A DNA stretch of 64,000 bases, from NCBI RefSeq assembly GCF_963678635.1, contig NC_087067.1:12199716-12263715 (forward strand), given 5' to 3'. A program made the position numbers and the translations under genes. The stretch is from Symsagittifera roscoffensis. Lineage: Eukaryota; Xenacoelomorpha; Acoela; Convolutidae. Shown here one piece after another: positions 1-16,071 of the stretch (positions are counted from its first letter, which is position 1; each line of letters opens with the position of its first letter). The notes below the pieces were generated by a model. That model was not told where the DNA came from. It saw only the letters and a program-made list of their open reading frames with translations, and made no database searches.

Positions 1-3000
1 ATGTCCTGACTTGTCTAACCACCTAGTAAGTGACAGCTTGTCGTAGGTTTCTTTGTCCAGAAAGGAAAACCCGTCTTTGATTTCTGATTGGTTAGCCTGT
101 TTCTCCTCGAGGCGCTCATAAAATTCTGTCTTTTTACTGAGGCTATCTGCGTTCTGGTGCTTGTCACGGGTACGGTGCTCTATGATCATGTGGTATCCAT
201 CTAGGCGCACGATCCAACGACCAATATAGCTTTCGTCCATCGAATAGGTTTTCAGCCAGGCAAGGGCACGATTATCTACACGTAACTTGAAGGGAGCACT
301 CCCCAAGTAGGCCCTGTATTTTTCCACGAAAGTGATCACCGCAAACATCTCCGCTTTTGGTGCGCCGTACTTCATTTCAGTATCACTCAAGACTTTACTC
401 CCGTAGGCTATCGGACGAAGAACCGTTCTCCCGTTCCACTCCTGCTCCTGGTGAAGTATGCCCGATATCGCAACCACTGATGCATCCGTGTCCAGCACGA
501 ACATCCCCTTCTCTGTCGGCATGCCGAGGACCGGTGCCTCGCAAAGCTCACGTTTGATGTTTTCAAATGAAACTTGTGCCTCATCAGTCCAAGTGAACTT
601 TTTGCCCTTGTTTCTCATCAGCCTCTGCATGGGGTATATTTTGTCAGCATACCCCTTGATGAATTCTCGATAATAATTGGCAAATCCCAGAAAACTCATC
701 AGCTGTGTATCTGTTTTAGGTGCCTTCCAGGTCAGCACCGCTTCAACCGCTTCGGGATCTGGTCTCACTCCATGTTTGTCAACCAGGCGGCCCAGATACT
801 TTATGGAATCCCTGAGGATTTCACACTTAGAGGGTTTACATTTCAGACCCGCCTGCTTCATGCAAGAAAACACCTCCTCCAACCTCTCTATGTGGTCTTC
901 TAAGGTTGGTGTTGCAATCACGACATCATCGACATAACACATGATGAGATGCCCGTATTTCTTAGTGACGCTCGTGAGTGCCTGGGCCATCAGTCGCTGG
1001 AATGTGGCCGTCGCGTTGCACAATCCGAATGGCATCCTCTTCCACTGGAACAGTCCCAGCTCACACGCGAAGCCTGTTTTCTCTCGATCTTGCTTTCCGA
1101 GTGGCACTTGCCAGAATGCAGAGCCCAAATCCAACGTCGTGAAGAACTTCGCGTCCCCCAGCTTGGATAGGCTCTCATCGATGCGGGGAATCGGGTATGC
1201 ATCCTTTATAGTCACTGCGTTCAGATAACGGAAATCACAACAAAATCTGAGTTGTCCCCCTTTCTTTTTCGCCATGACCACGCCACAAGGCCATGGGGAC
1301 TTCGACGGCTCGATCATGTCGTACTCCATTAACATCTCGATTTCCTTCCTACACGCTTCTGACTTGTTTGGGGTCATTCTTCTCGCCCCTTCCCTATGAG
1401 GTACCGAGCCCTCTTCTATCTCAATCTCGTGTTCTACAAAATTACAACAACCTATGTCGGCCTTATGTTCCGAAAAAACGTCTGCGTTCCGATTTAGCAC
1501 TGCTCTGAGCGAATCTAGTTCCTTGTCTGATATTTTACCCTTCAGATGTTCTATCTCAGGTAGGACAGGTTTATTCGCTGCTAACTCTGCTTCCGTCGGC
1601 CTCTCAGGAAAGTTGGAACAACTAGACAGCCCATCATCTGTTTCCGACTTCATTGAAAACAATTTTCTAGAAGATTTCAATTCATTCACTCTTTTCATTA
1701 TACATTCTTGGTTCGCATGCAATGGACATTTAGTTACATCAAACTTTTTCAAGTTCTCCACACTCTGAAAGTCTGTGTTCAGAGGCAAAGCGTAGCCAAG
1801 TTTCTTTCCCCTCTGTATTGTCACTGTTGTTGCTTCTGTGTTCAATAACACACTCACACACAGTCCGCTCTGAGTGAGTGAGAAGCTTCTTCCTAAAATA
1901 GCCGAGCTTTTACTGTTTGGATTTGGTACCAGACACACCTGTCTGTCATTGCTGAGTTCATTCAAGTTCCTCATCCTAAACGTCGCTACTACGGCTTGGT
2001 TTGGTTTTAATCTAACTTTTCGATCCAGAAAAATCGGCACCTTGGCCTGATTAATTAAGATCTTATTAAGGGGTCTTTTTTCATACTTTCTCTCAGGATC
2101 CTTGATCCCAATCAACCCGTCATTGAGATCGATCGTGACGTCAAAGTTGCGAACGAAATCCCTTCCTAAGATGAATTGATCGGATTCGTCCAAATTCTCC
2201 ACTACTAGGAAGCTCATCCAAAGATGTCTTCCTCCGAGCTGCAGTGAAATGATCGGGGTTCGTCCAGTGACATAGATCGTTCCCTGATTGGCAGCTGCCA
2301 ACCTGATGTTTGTCGGTATGAGATCCGACCTTTCGAAACCCATGTCGGTCCAAGTTTTGACTGGCATGACACTAACCACTGCTCCCGTGTCTAGCAGTCC
2401 CTTTACTGAAAGTTGTCTGCCTTGCACGTCCAGAACGTGTGCGGCCAGATCGGCCTCACAACCAATATGCACCGCATCTTGTTCGAGCATCGCGTTGTGT
2501 CCGATTCGTCTAACCTTCAGCTCCTCTTGACCAATGTATATCCGGCCAATCTGATCGTTCGCATCAGTTATGTGAGCTTTCGTGTAGATATTGATGCCAT
2601 CCACATTCATCAGGATCGGGTAAGGGCCATGGACATTGATATAATGTCCGTCCACTTTCATCAGCCTCGGACCTCCCGTTGTGAGCAGCGCTCGCACTGC
2701 CCTGGAGTCCAGTTTGGGATCCTTCTCCTTCAGGTAGTCGGCATAGATGTCCAGGTGGACTAGTGTAATCTCGGATGGTTCACTCAAGTTCTTGACCACC
2801 TGGTGCCCTGCTACTGAGATGATGGACATTATTTTGGTCCCCTCCTTCGTCATGCCGAAAGTCTTACCAGATATAACGTTCAGTTTAAGTCCCTGTTTCT
2901 TGGGTTTCTCTTTGTCTTCTACTTCTGTCGTTTTACCCAGAACATTAAAACTTTCCCGAAGATCTGTGCTCCCCAGCTCCGACCTTACCCATTGCTCCAC

Positions 3001-3585
3001 TTCTTTCGTGGCTAGGTCCTGTTTGACATTCTGCAGCGCTGTCCTTGCCGCCAGGCCGTAATCCACCTTGAGTGGGCTAGAGGACTCTGCTTCGAGGTTC
3101 GAGGCTACCACCTCGTCAGGCCATGTCCTAACCTTTTTGGTCGTGAAGGTGCCCGGTGTCGTCTCCTTCCTCCGAGATTCAGCCTCGTTCATCAGACGTG
3201 CTCGACTGGCCTTGACGCCCGAAAGCGCCTCTTCGTGGCGGGGATGTTTCGCGTCCGCTACTGCATCCCAAAATTGAGTACAATCCGACTTGAAGTGTCC
3301 CTCCAAATTACAGAAGAAACACCTCGGACCATATTTCATGATGAGCCCTCTGACGTACTCTTCATGATCCTCGTCGGTCGCGTCGGCGTCCTCGAGAAAG
3401 TAGCCTATGGCCTTCATGTTCTGTTTGTATGCAGAACACGCGGAAACGTGATGGTCCATCGAACCACAATTCGCACACGACCTCCTCTTATCCATGTCAT
3501 CGCGAGGTTTGTACCAACTGGAATTCGCACCAGTGTTTGTCCCGCTATAGTTGCCATAATTGCTGTAATGGTTTTGCCCCCGGTT
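1..3585 (-). CDS. pol: Retrotransposon pol polyprotein (zinc knuckles, protease, RT, RNase H), 3'-truncated by window edge
   Basis: One frame is open from just after a TAA at 3588-3586 to position 1. In order: two CCHC zinc knuckles (C-x2-C-x4-H-x4-C, the first starting CANCGSMDHH and the second CFFCNLEGH) near 3475-3290; a long spacer; a retropepsin motif LLDTGA near 2397; then reverse transcriptase with the motifs LDLGSAF, FGLCNATATFQ and the catalytic YVDD at 936-925. RNase H follows, with DTDAS near 495, DNRALAWL and NADSLSK. Pol overlaps the gag end by 41 nt in another frame, so expression needs a frameshift or this copy has an indel. There is no ATG near its start, as expected for a frameshift product. 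The nucleocapsid knuckles lie in this frame and not in gag. The + strand frames across this stretch are antisense shadows. Confidence 0.92.
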
Positions 3586-4822
3586 TTATGAGTAAATACT
3601 CACGTGACTTCATACGCAAGTCGTCAGGCGTGGGTACCTGGTCAAGCGACAGGGTGAAGTGAGTGGCCAACATCGTCTTCAACTCCTCATTCCTTACTCC
3701 ATCCATGAACTTCGAAGCAATCGCCAAGTTTCGCTCGGATATTCTCTCATCCGGGTTGCTTCTCCTCCTAAGCAATTCAAGGTCGTCCAAGAATTTATCT
3801 ATGGATTCTTCATCTCTTTGACGCCTCTTCTCGAACTTCACCATAGCCTGGTGCCCTTGTACTCCAGAGCCGAAACGATTCAGCAGGATGTCGAATATCT
3901 TGCGAGCGCTGTCTCTCTCATTGGCTCTTTTCGCCATTACACAACTTAATGCAGTACCCTCCAGGTTGCTCGTCAGCGCGCTGCACTCTTGTTTCTTGGA
4001 GAGATTCTCTTCCTCAAAGTGTAACTTCATCACCTCTATCCAAGTATCAATGCAGCCGTCTGACTCGTCTTTATATGACTTCGGCTTTTTCAGTGTCCTT
4101 CTTGACCTCTCTCCTCTCTCAGTTGACTTCGAGAGCTTGGTGATGAATGTTTCGAGAGATCTGTTCAGAGGCTCAAACATCGAGGCATACATCGTTGTGT
4201 CCTGTGAGACTGTAGTCAGATCTGGTACTGAACTGACTTGTGGCACGGTTGGCAACCTTGTCTCCGGGGTGGCATCTGCCTCCGGCGGGACTGGATTCGT
4301 CCAGCCAGGCCTCTGCGGGGCTGCCCTCGGCCGCTCCTTGTTTCTTGGTTCGTAGTTCGTTCTCGAGCCTTGCTGGGCTCTGGCATTGCTGCCCGTACCA
4401 TCTCCATCATTCGCATGGCGTGAGCGCTCCCTTTGGTTGGAATGCTCCTGCCAACTACTCCCATTCAGGATCGCGTCAAGCTTCCGCATCATTAAGTCAG
4501 ACTTTGCATCTAACCTTTTCTCCAGGCTAGTCATCGTGTGGGCGTAGGTACTATCATGATCTTTCAACAATCGTTCGATCTCCCTGGTCATCCTAGCCTC
4601 TCTTTCGTATGACTCCCTGTTTGCCTGTGCTAGGCTCTCCGCCAGGCATTGATCGGTGTTGCGAATCAACTGAGCCTGATCAACCCTCGCCTGCGACTTC
4701 ATATGCGTTAGTTCGTCTCTCAGATTCTCTTGACCTTTGTGAGCTCTCTCATCAACCTGATCTATTCTTTTAGTCATGTCCCGCCTCAGTTCATCCAGAC
4801 CATTCATTACGCCAGCGAACAT
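3545..4822 (-). CDS. gag: Retrotransposon gag (capsid) protein
   Basis: 425 aa from the first ATG after the upstream UAG (4822) to TAG at 3547-3545. The N-terminal part is highly charged and heptad-like (about residues 10-110, with repeated L/M spacing), predicting a coiled coil; a Pro/Arg-rich linker follows. The C-terminal half holds a retrotrans_gag domain containing CIDTWIEVMKLHFEEENLSK and a downstream helix rich in RRQRDEESIDKFLDDLELLR. It lacks the zinc knuckle that usually ends gypsy gag; two knuckles sit immediately downstream in the pol frame. The same frame continues upstream through a single UAG at 4885-4883 into the leader ORF. Structural role: particle assembly and RNA packaging (family knowledge). 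Confidence 0.85.
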   Translation of the reverse strand: MFAGVMNGLDELRRDMTKRIDQVDERAHKGQENLRDELTHMKSQARVDQAQLIRNTDQCLAESLAQANRESYEREARMTREIERLLKDHDSTYAHTMTSLEKRLDAKSDLMMRKLDAILNGSSWQEHSNQRERSRHANDGDGTGSNARAQQGSRTNYEPRNKERPRAAPQRPGWTNPVPPEADATPETRLPTVPQVSSVPDLTTVSQDTTMYASMFEPLNRSLETFITKLSKSTERGERSRRTLKKPKSYKDESDGCIDTWIEVMKLHFEEENLSKKQECSALTSNLEGTALSCVMAKRANERDSARKIFDILLNRFGSGVQGHQAMVKFEKRRQRDEESIDKFLDDLELLRRRSNPDERISERNLAIASKFMDGVRNEELKTMLATHFTLSLDQVPTPDDLRMKSREYLLIKPGAKPLQQLWQL

Positions 4823-4882
4823 GTCACTTATGTCGCCAGTGGCCCCAAATGACGGGGTTAGTCCCAGAGAAGATGAGGTCAA

Positions 4883-5695
4883 CTACGGCTGCAGCCTGGT
4901 GCTTGATGACGCACCGCCTTTTTGTTTGCTCATCGACGTCATTAATCTGTCGAAGGTTGACGACGCTCCCATCGTTATCCCATCTGACATGGGCCTGGTC
5001 GGCGAGGTTGATGACGCCTTCCTGCTCATATCATTCCTTGGGCACGTTGTGAAGTTCACATCCGGATGGGTTATCTCCGGGTAGTCATCACTGGAAGTCA
5101 AACCTACAGTTGGTAGTGACGCCATGCGTTCGTCGTACAAGGACTTCCAACTCCTCTTGGCCTTCGAACCCGTTTGTTCTTCACTCGGGCTTATACTCAA
5201 CATCATCGCGTTGTTGCTCTGCTTGGCCAGAGATGAGTGGGTACTAGCCGAATGTGAGTATTCTCCCCTCCACCTGTGACTTTTGGTTTCCGATTTGGAC
5301 AAGCCCTTGAATAATACTTCCTCTCGCGGCTCGACCTCGGAACGCTCCGAGGTCTCCTCTGTCCTCTCGACTTCCTCCCGCTCGAGGTCCTCGCTCGGCT
5401 CAAAGTCGGGTCGAATGAGCGTCTGTTCTCCCTCGTCAAAGGGGTCCACAAGCGTTTCGCTCGCGGTTCCGGCTTCAGCGCTCCGCCTTTGATCGCCATC
5501 GAGGTTTTTCTCGCTCCTCAATCTCATTCCGCTCACTGAAAGATCAGATTGACCTTTAGTCGATTCGTTTTCAGCAAACACGTCGGAGGCGCTGCTAAAC
5601 GAGGACTGGCTACGCCTAGTTTTAAACTTTCGCGTGCTGCCCTTGCTCAGCCTGGGAATCTTAGTAGTCGATCCTAACGAGTCCCTGCGCTGCAT
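4883..5695 (-). CDS. Retrotransposon leader ORF upstream of gag, same frame, ended by UAG
   Basis: 270 aa from ATG at 5695 (MQRRDSLGSTTK...) to UAG at 4885-4883. The protein is polar and low-complexity: Ser/Arg-rich first 60 residues, then a Glu/Arg-rich stretch, then Ser/Thr-rich; no domain is recognisable. It is in the same frame as gag and is separated from it only by the single UAG, so the two may once have been, or may still be (by readthrough), one long gag precursor. The next bases after UAG are UUG, which is not a strong readthrough context known to me, so a nonsense mutation is the simpler explanation. Confidence 0.6.
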   Translation of the reverse strand: MQRRDSLGSTTKIPRLSKGSTRKFKTRRSQSSFSSASDVFAENESTKGQSDLSVSGMRLRSEKNLDGDQRRSAEAGTASETLVDPFDEGEQTLIRPDFEPSEDLEREEVERTEETSERSEVEPREEVLFKGLSKSETKSHRWRGEYSHSASTHSSLAKQSNNAMMLSISPSEEQTGSKAKRSWKSLYDERMASLPTVGLTSSDDYPEITHPDVNFTTCPRNDMSRKASSTSPTRPMSDGITMGASSTFDRLMTSMSKQKGGASSSTRLQP

Positions 5696-6060
5696 ACTTT
5701 GTGACACAAAAAAAACTATATTCGTATGTCGAAAAGTCAGTATCAATCTCTTAGGTTTCTCAATGACAATCTTAGTGACTCAGCTAGAGTTACACACACA
5801 CACAGGGCCTGCTCAGTATTGATATAATGCTAACTCAACCCTGTCGTATAGTATAACAGTATCACCAGATTTTCACAAGATATAATCAACACACAAAACA
5901 CAATAGATAATCAGATAAGAATATCCTACAGGTGACAGCGACCTTTTGTCAGTATCAATTTATCGCCACACAATTTATCAAGTCACTGCTTTGTTAAAAT
6001 TAAACAATCTTTGATAAAAAGCAGTGATGACTCAGAAACAGATCAATAAAACTTAGTCTT
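5696..6060. other. Retroelement leader / LTR-side sequence, no gene
   Basis: AT-rich non-coding stretch right of the leader ORF, including a short ACAC run near 5791-5802. It should contain the 5' untranslated leader and primer-binding site of the minus-strand retroelement, but no tRNA-complementary site or LTR end could be fixed without the second LTR. Confidence 0.4.
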
Positions 6061-6480
6061 AAAGAAAAAGACTTCCCTCAATCGGAACGATCCGAAAGAA
6101 CCAAGCCCAGGACACAATCTTCTCAAGTGGGTGTGTATTTGCTTGCTACACCCACCGAAGTCTTCTTTTAGGTGCCCTGTGATTGCCCGAGCTGTCCTAT
6201 TAAATGGCTCAAGGCAACCTCTGATCGAAAATCTCCAAAGTCTATGAAAAAGCTCTCCCACACCCGGACTGCTCCAAGTGCACGAGAGTAGGGAACAACT
6301 TTTCTTCTCAAGTGAGTGTGTATTTGCCTAATACACTCACCGAGGTGTTCCTTTATTTGTTCCCGGATTGCCCGAACTTTCCTATTAAGTAGCTCAAGGC
6401 AACCACACAACCAAAATCACAATCAAAAAAATTTTGCTCGGGCACTTCTGATACACCCGATCTAGAATCCAAAGTTGATC
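6060..6480. repeat. 185-bp tandem repeat with conserved hairpins
   Basis: Two clear copies (about 6064-6245 and 6246-6430, with a decayed third start) share the blocks CTTCTCAAGTG, GATTGCCCGA and GCTCAAGGCAACC at a 185-bp offset. Each copy holds a stem of 8 bp: GTGGGTGT (6127-6134) with ACACCCAC (6148-6155), and GTGAGTGT (6312-6319) with ACACTCAC (6333-6340). The arms differ between copies by a compensated G-C to A-U change. It lies beside the retroelement 5' end and may belong to its LTR or leader. Confidence 0.8.
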
Positions 6481-6599
6481 ACAAATTTCCGGGTCAAAAT
6501 GGGCTCTTATGATCCTAATAAGCACGCCTAATATCCTAATATGATTTAAATTAAATGGATATTTTCCTTTTCCCAAATTGCCACAGAAGATTTCCTCAA

Positions 6600-8720
6600 G
6601 TTTCTAACTTTGGGTTGTTTAGAAGGTTTAAGACACTCCGGAGGGTTACTTCGGAGGGTTGTTAAGACACTTAGCCTACTTCGGAGGGTACCTTAATCAC
6701 CCAAGTCACTTCGGAGGGTCCCCCTAAATTTACTAAGGAGGGTCAATAAGATGCTTAATATGCTCCGGAGGGTTACTTCGGAGGGTACCTCCAAAATTTT
6801 CAAATTTCTGAGCTTCACTCAGAAGGGCCTTCAATTAACTTCAGGAAGCGTCAAAACAAGCTAAATTCTCTATCAGGGGGGCTGTCTTAACTTCTTTGGA
6901 TAACCTCGCGGAAATTTTCCACTAAGGAGGGTTGCTAAGGGCCTTAGCTGACTCCAGAGGGTTACCTCGGAGGGTTCCTCAAAAATCAAGAAAAAAGGTT
7001 ATGTTACCGCAACAAAGTCTCCAAAAGCGGTCTACCTGACTTAAAACTAGGTTGGCTGACTCGGTCAATCTTCCCAGTTGAATAAAAAGATGTTTTGATA
7101 AAATTTTCTGCCGCTCGGAGGGTTACCTGTAATTTGGACCCTCCGAACCAACAAATTCTAAAAAATTTTTCTTTTCCGAGATTATCAACCCAAAAACGGT
7201 TGCGGTCCGGAAAAGTGGTCCAAAACGTCGACTTATGGTACCAAAATTATCCCGATCGGATGACTAGTATTTGAGAAATTGCCAAAAACGTGTTTGTCCA
7301 AATGGCCTTTTTTCACCACCTATATAGGTTCTGTGTAGCTTTTTCCGCAATTCCTATCGAAAGTGCCTAAAAATAATTGAAACGAGCGTAGTAGCCCTGT
7401 ACGGCACTGGAATAGTGCAAAAAACCGGATCAAAATTGGTTTGGAGACAAAAATTTGGCCAATAACTATCAAATTTGGACCCTCCGATTCCTTCCTTTTC
7501 CGATCCTTAAGTCGTTAGCTCTATCTACGGAGCTGATCGGAGGGTTACTCAAGAATTTCTCTAGTAACCGAGCACGTTATGCTAGCACGCTCTTAACACA
7601 AAAAATTTTATTGCTCTAACTCTAGAAACTCAAAAACTCGATCCCCAAAACCGATTGACAAAATTCAGAAAATTATCGAAATTTTGACCGAAAAAATTTG
7701 GTTTTTTCCAACTTCTACTGAGTCTTTTCTCACGCAATTTCTTTAGTTAGGGGGATCGAACTACGTAGCTACTCCCTATATAAAAGCTTTTTGTTGTTCG
7801 GAAAAGCTCGGTGATCCAAAAATTTGGGGGTCTACAGTTCGATCGAAAATCGATGATTTTCGACAAAATTGGGTGTTTTTTGGGTCTAATCGAGGAGATA
7901 AGTAATATGTAATAAGGATAATAACCTATTAATAGTCGTTAATGAATAGTACTATACCCTCCTTTGCACCAAAATACCCGAATTAAGACCCTTAACTCGG
8001 AAATTTAAAATCGATGGAGGGTACAATCGGACCGCCTCAATCGTGCCCCCCACCACTTAAGTTTTAATGAAATAGTACCCGAACGATACTAAAATTGCTT
8101 CAACGATACCCAACAGTCGTTGCGGATGTTGTCCCTGATGTCCCTGTTGAGTGTGGAACAAGTTGATCAGCTTGCCACTCTACCCTCCGGCCACCGGCAA
8201 AATCACCATTAACGTGCTTAAACACTCAAATTACACTCGAGGGAGGGTATCCAACCCTTCACCAAAACACACAATCTTTCTATCAGAAACGATATAAATT
8301 AATCTGAAACAACAACAAACAGGAAGGTCAGATCACATCTCGTCCGGAAACAACATATAAACTGTCACTTTACATTTTTTACTGTTTTTGGTCTTTTCTG
8401 GATTTTTTACTGTTTTTTGTACTTTTTTTTATTTTCCAATAAATTTGTTTTTGGTTTTTTGTTGGTTATACCCTATTTTTGTTTGGTTTTACGCTTTCTC
8501 TTTAATTGTTTTTGGTCCTGGGACCTCAGGACAAGCGGGCTCTAGATTTCCCACCTAACCCTCCGGCCCCCGGAATTTTCGGTGTTAACTAAGTTAAAAA
8601 GCTAATTAGTACTGGACGGAGGGTACGCACCTTCCCCCAGTACAATAACGGTCATTAAGGCCTCTAACTCGGGCATACGCCTGGAGCGGAGGGTTCGTCG
8701 CTGAAACGCTTGCTGATCAT
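6600..8720. repeat. Cluster of CGGAGGGT motifs, non-coding
   Basis: About 2.1 kb without a credible gene, marked by an octamer CGGAGGGT, often followed by TAC or TTAC. Exact copies on + begin at 6639, 6652, 6682, 6712, 6766, 6779, 6968, 7116, 7538, 8617 and 8687. Reverse copies (ACCCTCCG) begin at 7138, 7479, 8182 and 8558. Near copies (AGGAGGGT, CAGAGGGT, TGGAGGGT) lie near 6735, 6924, 6955 and 8015. Spacing is irregular, so this is not a simple tandem satellite. It could be the leader or LTR of the minus-strand retroelement, in whose sense the motif reads ACCCTCCG. Confidence 0.7.
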
Positions 8721-9833
8721 GATGGTCTTATGCCTTTGACAGGCCCACCCAGGAGCGCCATAAAAACGTCTATGTAACGTTCGCCCAAATACTACACAGC
8801 GACGGAGCGTAGAAAAAGTACCTATCAACGACTGGCAGGCGTCAGTTACCTTAATCCTGCTCGCTTTTCACCGTCTCGACCTTGCCAGTTGACTTTCTGG
8901 TCTGTCTAGGGCTAAGTAAAAAGTTACCATTTTTAGGCCATCAGTCAAACGACTTTTGATCAGCTTTCGTTTACATGCGAACACAACCACAAAGCTGAGT
9001 CTCGGATCCTCAGACTACGTGATTGTCATTAAAAACACGGCTCGAACAACCTATTTTAACATGTTTTTGTGTGAAAGTTCTATATTAAATCCATTGGAGA
9101 TGGATTGACCCTTTCCTCTTTCTAGCTACTCATATTCTGAAATATCAAAAAATAACGGTGTTAATTAAGAGATCTATGACATTCAGGTAGCTACAAAGTT
9201 GGTTCTATACAGTCCCTTCACATAAACAGTCTCTGGGGGACCAAGCCTCCGCTCCCGTGATATTCCAGCGATAACGCTCCTATCTCTTCTGATTTGCGTC
9301 CCGGGAGGGTTCCGTGGTATATTTCTTCCCCCACTGAAGCCTCCTTCTCCACCAATATTCACTGCTAAGGTCCTTATCGTGTGTTGTTGCCACGATAAGA
9401 GGCTTCGTATTTTCCGTCTCTTGTACGACTGTTTTTCACAATTTCTGTCGTTGTTCTGATTTTCGTCACTTTTTGGCTCAAAATGGCCGTTTTTCGTATT
9501 TCTGAGAAATATCAACTTGAAAATCGAAATTTTAAAAAATATATATTCCAGAATATTCTGACCCTCCTTTCAAGCACTTTTTTGCTGTTAAGGCCTTTTC
9601 TCTCTGATTCGTGCTTCGTCGGAAGGTTGCGCTGTGCCATCTGGCAGAATGGCACAAATCTGATTATCTTCAAGAAAAGAAAATGTCCTGAATCAAAAAC
9701 CTTCGTGTCCTTGTTTAAACTCCTCTGCTCCGCCCCTCTCATGTTTCACTATCGAATGTTTTTTAATGATCAGCAAATAACACGAAGCTCAACTTCGACT
9801 ATGTGTTTATCAAGATGTATGTTTCAGTCAGCG
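8721..9833. other. 5' flank of the HP1 gene, no gene seen
   Basis: Mixed-composition sequence with no supported coding region. Its right end should hold the HP1 promoter and 5' UTR. A good 3' splice consensus, TGTATGTTTCAG (ending 9827), sits 6 nt before the chosen HP1 ATG, so a non-coding first exon or a trans-spliced leader may join there; neither was identified. Confidence 0.4.
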
Positions 9834-15025
<5,192 letters not shown>

Positions 15026-15460
15026 ATTAAATTATCGTCATCGAAAAAGCTTCAATTATGTTTATTTCGTCTCTTTGAGTTTTGAAAAACTGAATGTTTG
15101 TTGATGGTGTTTTAACAATAATGTATTGTAATAGATTTTATTAGCAGTATTTTTGCTGATACGTTGTTGATTTTAATGATGACTAAAATCTTAATTGTTT
15201 TCGAACCCAATTGATTTAAAAAAATTTCTGACATCCTTTTTCTTAAGGCTGATGTCAGATTTGCATTAGCGTCGAAACAGTTTTTATCTAACGTGATTAC
15301 AAAAGAATGATCTCAAAAGAGACCTAAATTTCAAAAAGTATGTATGCGTTAACGGAAAATTCCGTAGCGCATTTGACACGCTCGCCCCCACATTTGGTAT
15401 TGTTTTATGCCATTCAATTTCGTTCGACTAACCCTAGTTTTTTTTCTTAAAATGCGTTTG
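15026..15460. other. 3' flank of HP1, no gene
   Basis: AT-rich, holds the HP1 3' UTR and transcription end, which I could not place. Nothing else is supported. Confidence 0.4.
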
Positions 15461-15560
15461 ACACCGAATTACACTGAGTTTTAGAGGGACACACGCGCGC
15501 TAAAAACCCAACACCGAATTACACTGAGTTTTAGAGGGACACACGCGCGCTAAAAACCCA
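15461..15560. repeat. Perfect 2 x 50-bp tandem duplication
   Basis: Copies at 15461-15510 and 15511-15560 are identical, each with ACACCGAATTACACTGAG and ACACGCGCGC. The identity implies a recent duplication or an assembly artefact. Confidence 0.95.
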
Positions 15561-15698
15561 ATTTTTAAAAAATCATAAACTTCCAAAAAATACAATACAA
15601 ATGTCGTTGTGGCTTGTAAAATTTTTGAGAACATCGGGTTTTTCTAGTGTTTCGGGGGAGTTCGAAAATCAATCTGTTCGATCTGTACATTTGCGATC

Positions 15699-16015
15699 AG
15701 CTTAGTGTGTTATTACGAACCTTCTTTTTTCTAACCTTACTCCCAAATAAAATAGTTAATTAAAAGTGTTTAGAAAATTCAATGTAGCATTGGAAATTGC
15801 ATAGCGTCTGTTCTCTGGTTAAGTTGGTACCTAGTAAGATTTCGTGGCTGCGTGGTTAGCGCGTGAGTCTCTTAATATTTAGGTCGCAGGTTCGAAATGC
15901 AGAGGTTGCCGAAGTTTTTTTTTTAATTAATTCGAGGGTTTCCAATTTTTATTATTGCACTTTAGAGAGCTGCTTTTGTCGAGTTCTCGCAAGTGTGTTC
16001 GAAGCGAAGCTTCGT
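15699..16015 (+). mobile_element. Family A element, shortened
   Basis: Retains the family block GTTATTACGAACC, a tRNA-like core at about 15840-15905 (TGGCTGCGTGG and AGGTTCGAAATGC) and the end CGCAAGTGTGTTCGAAGCG plus AGCTTCGTCTCT. The start stem is degraded. Confidence 0.6.
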
Positions 16016-16071
16016 CTCTCTGCTGCAAAAGTTGATAAGAATTTCATCCCCTGAACAAATTTTCAGGCCTA

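Larger units (their letters stand above)
1..5750 (-). mobile_element. Ty3/gypsy-type LTR retrotransposon, 5' part
   Basis: Minus-strand retroelement cut by the left window edge. Order in transcription direction: leader ORF (5695-4883), gag (4822-3545), pol (3585 to beyond 1) with two CCHC zinc knuckles, an aspartic protease, reverse transcriptase and RNase H. Reverse transcriptase before RNase H with a gypsy-like retrotrans_gag domain places it in Ty3/gypsy (Metaviridae-like). Integrase and the 3' LTR would lie left of position 1. The 5' LTR must lie right of 5695, but with only one end in view I cannot delimit it. Pol is open for all 1,195 visible codons, so the copy is probably young; the breaks are one UAG before gag and a one-base frame offset between gag and pol. 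Confidence 0.9.

Noticed and set aside
357-5499. Many open frames of 60-155 codons on the + strand over the first 5 kb
   Set aside because: They are antisense shadows of the minus-strand gag and pol frames, which carry recognisable RT, protease, RNase H and gag motifs.
6043-6576. Overlapping minus-strand frames
   Set aside because: They fall on the 185-bp tandem repeat; the translations are similar only because the DNA repeats. No domain or codon bias.
9483-9833. Upstream extension of the HP1 first exon to an ATG at 9483
   Set aside because: The stretch reads like non-coding sequence (low charge, no HP1 similarity), and a good acceptor ends 6 nt before the ATG at 9834.
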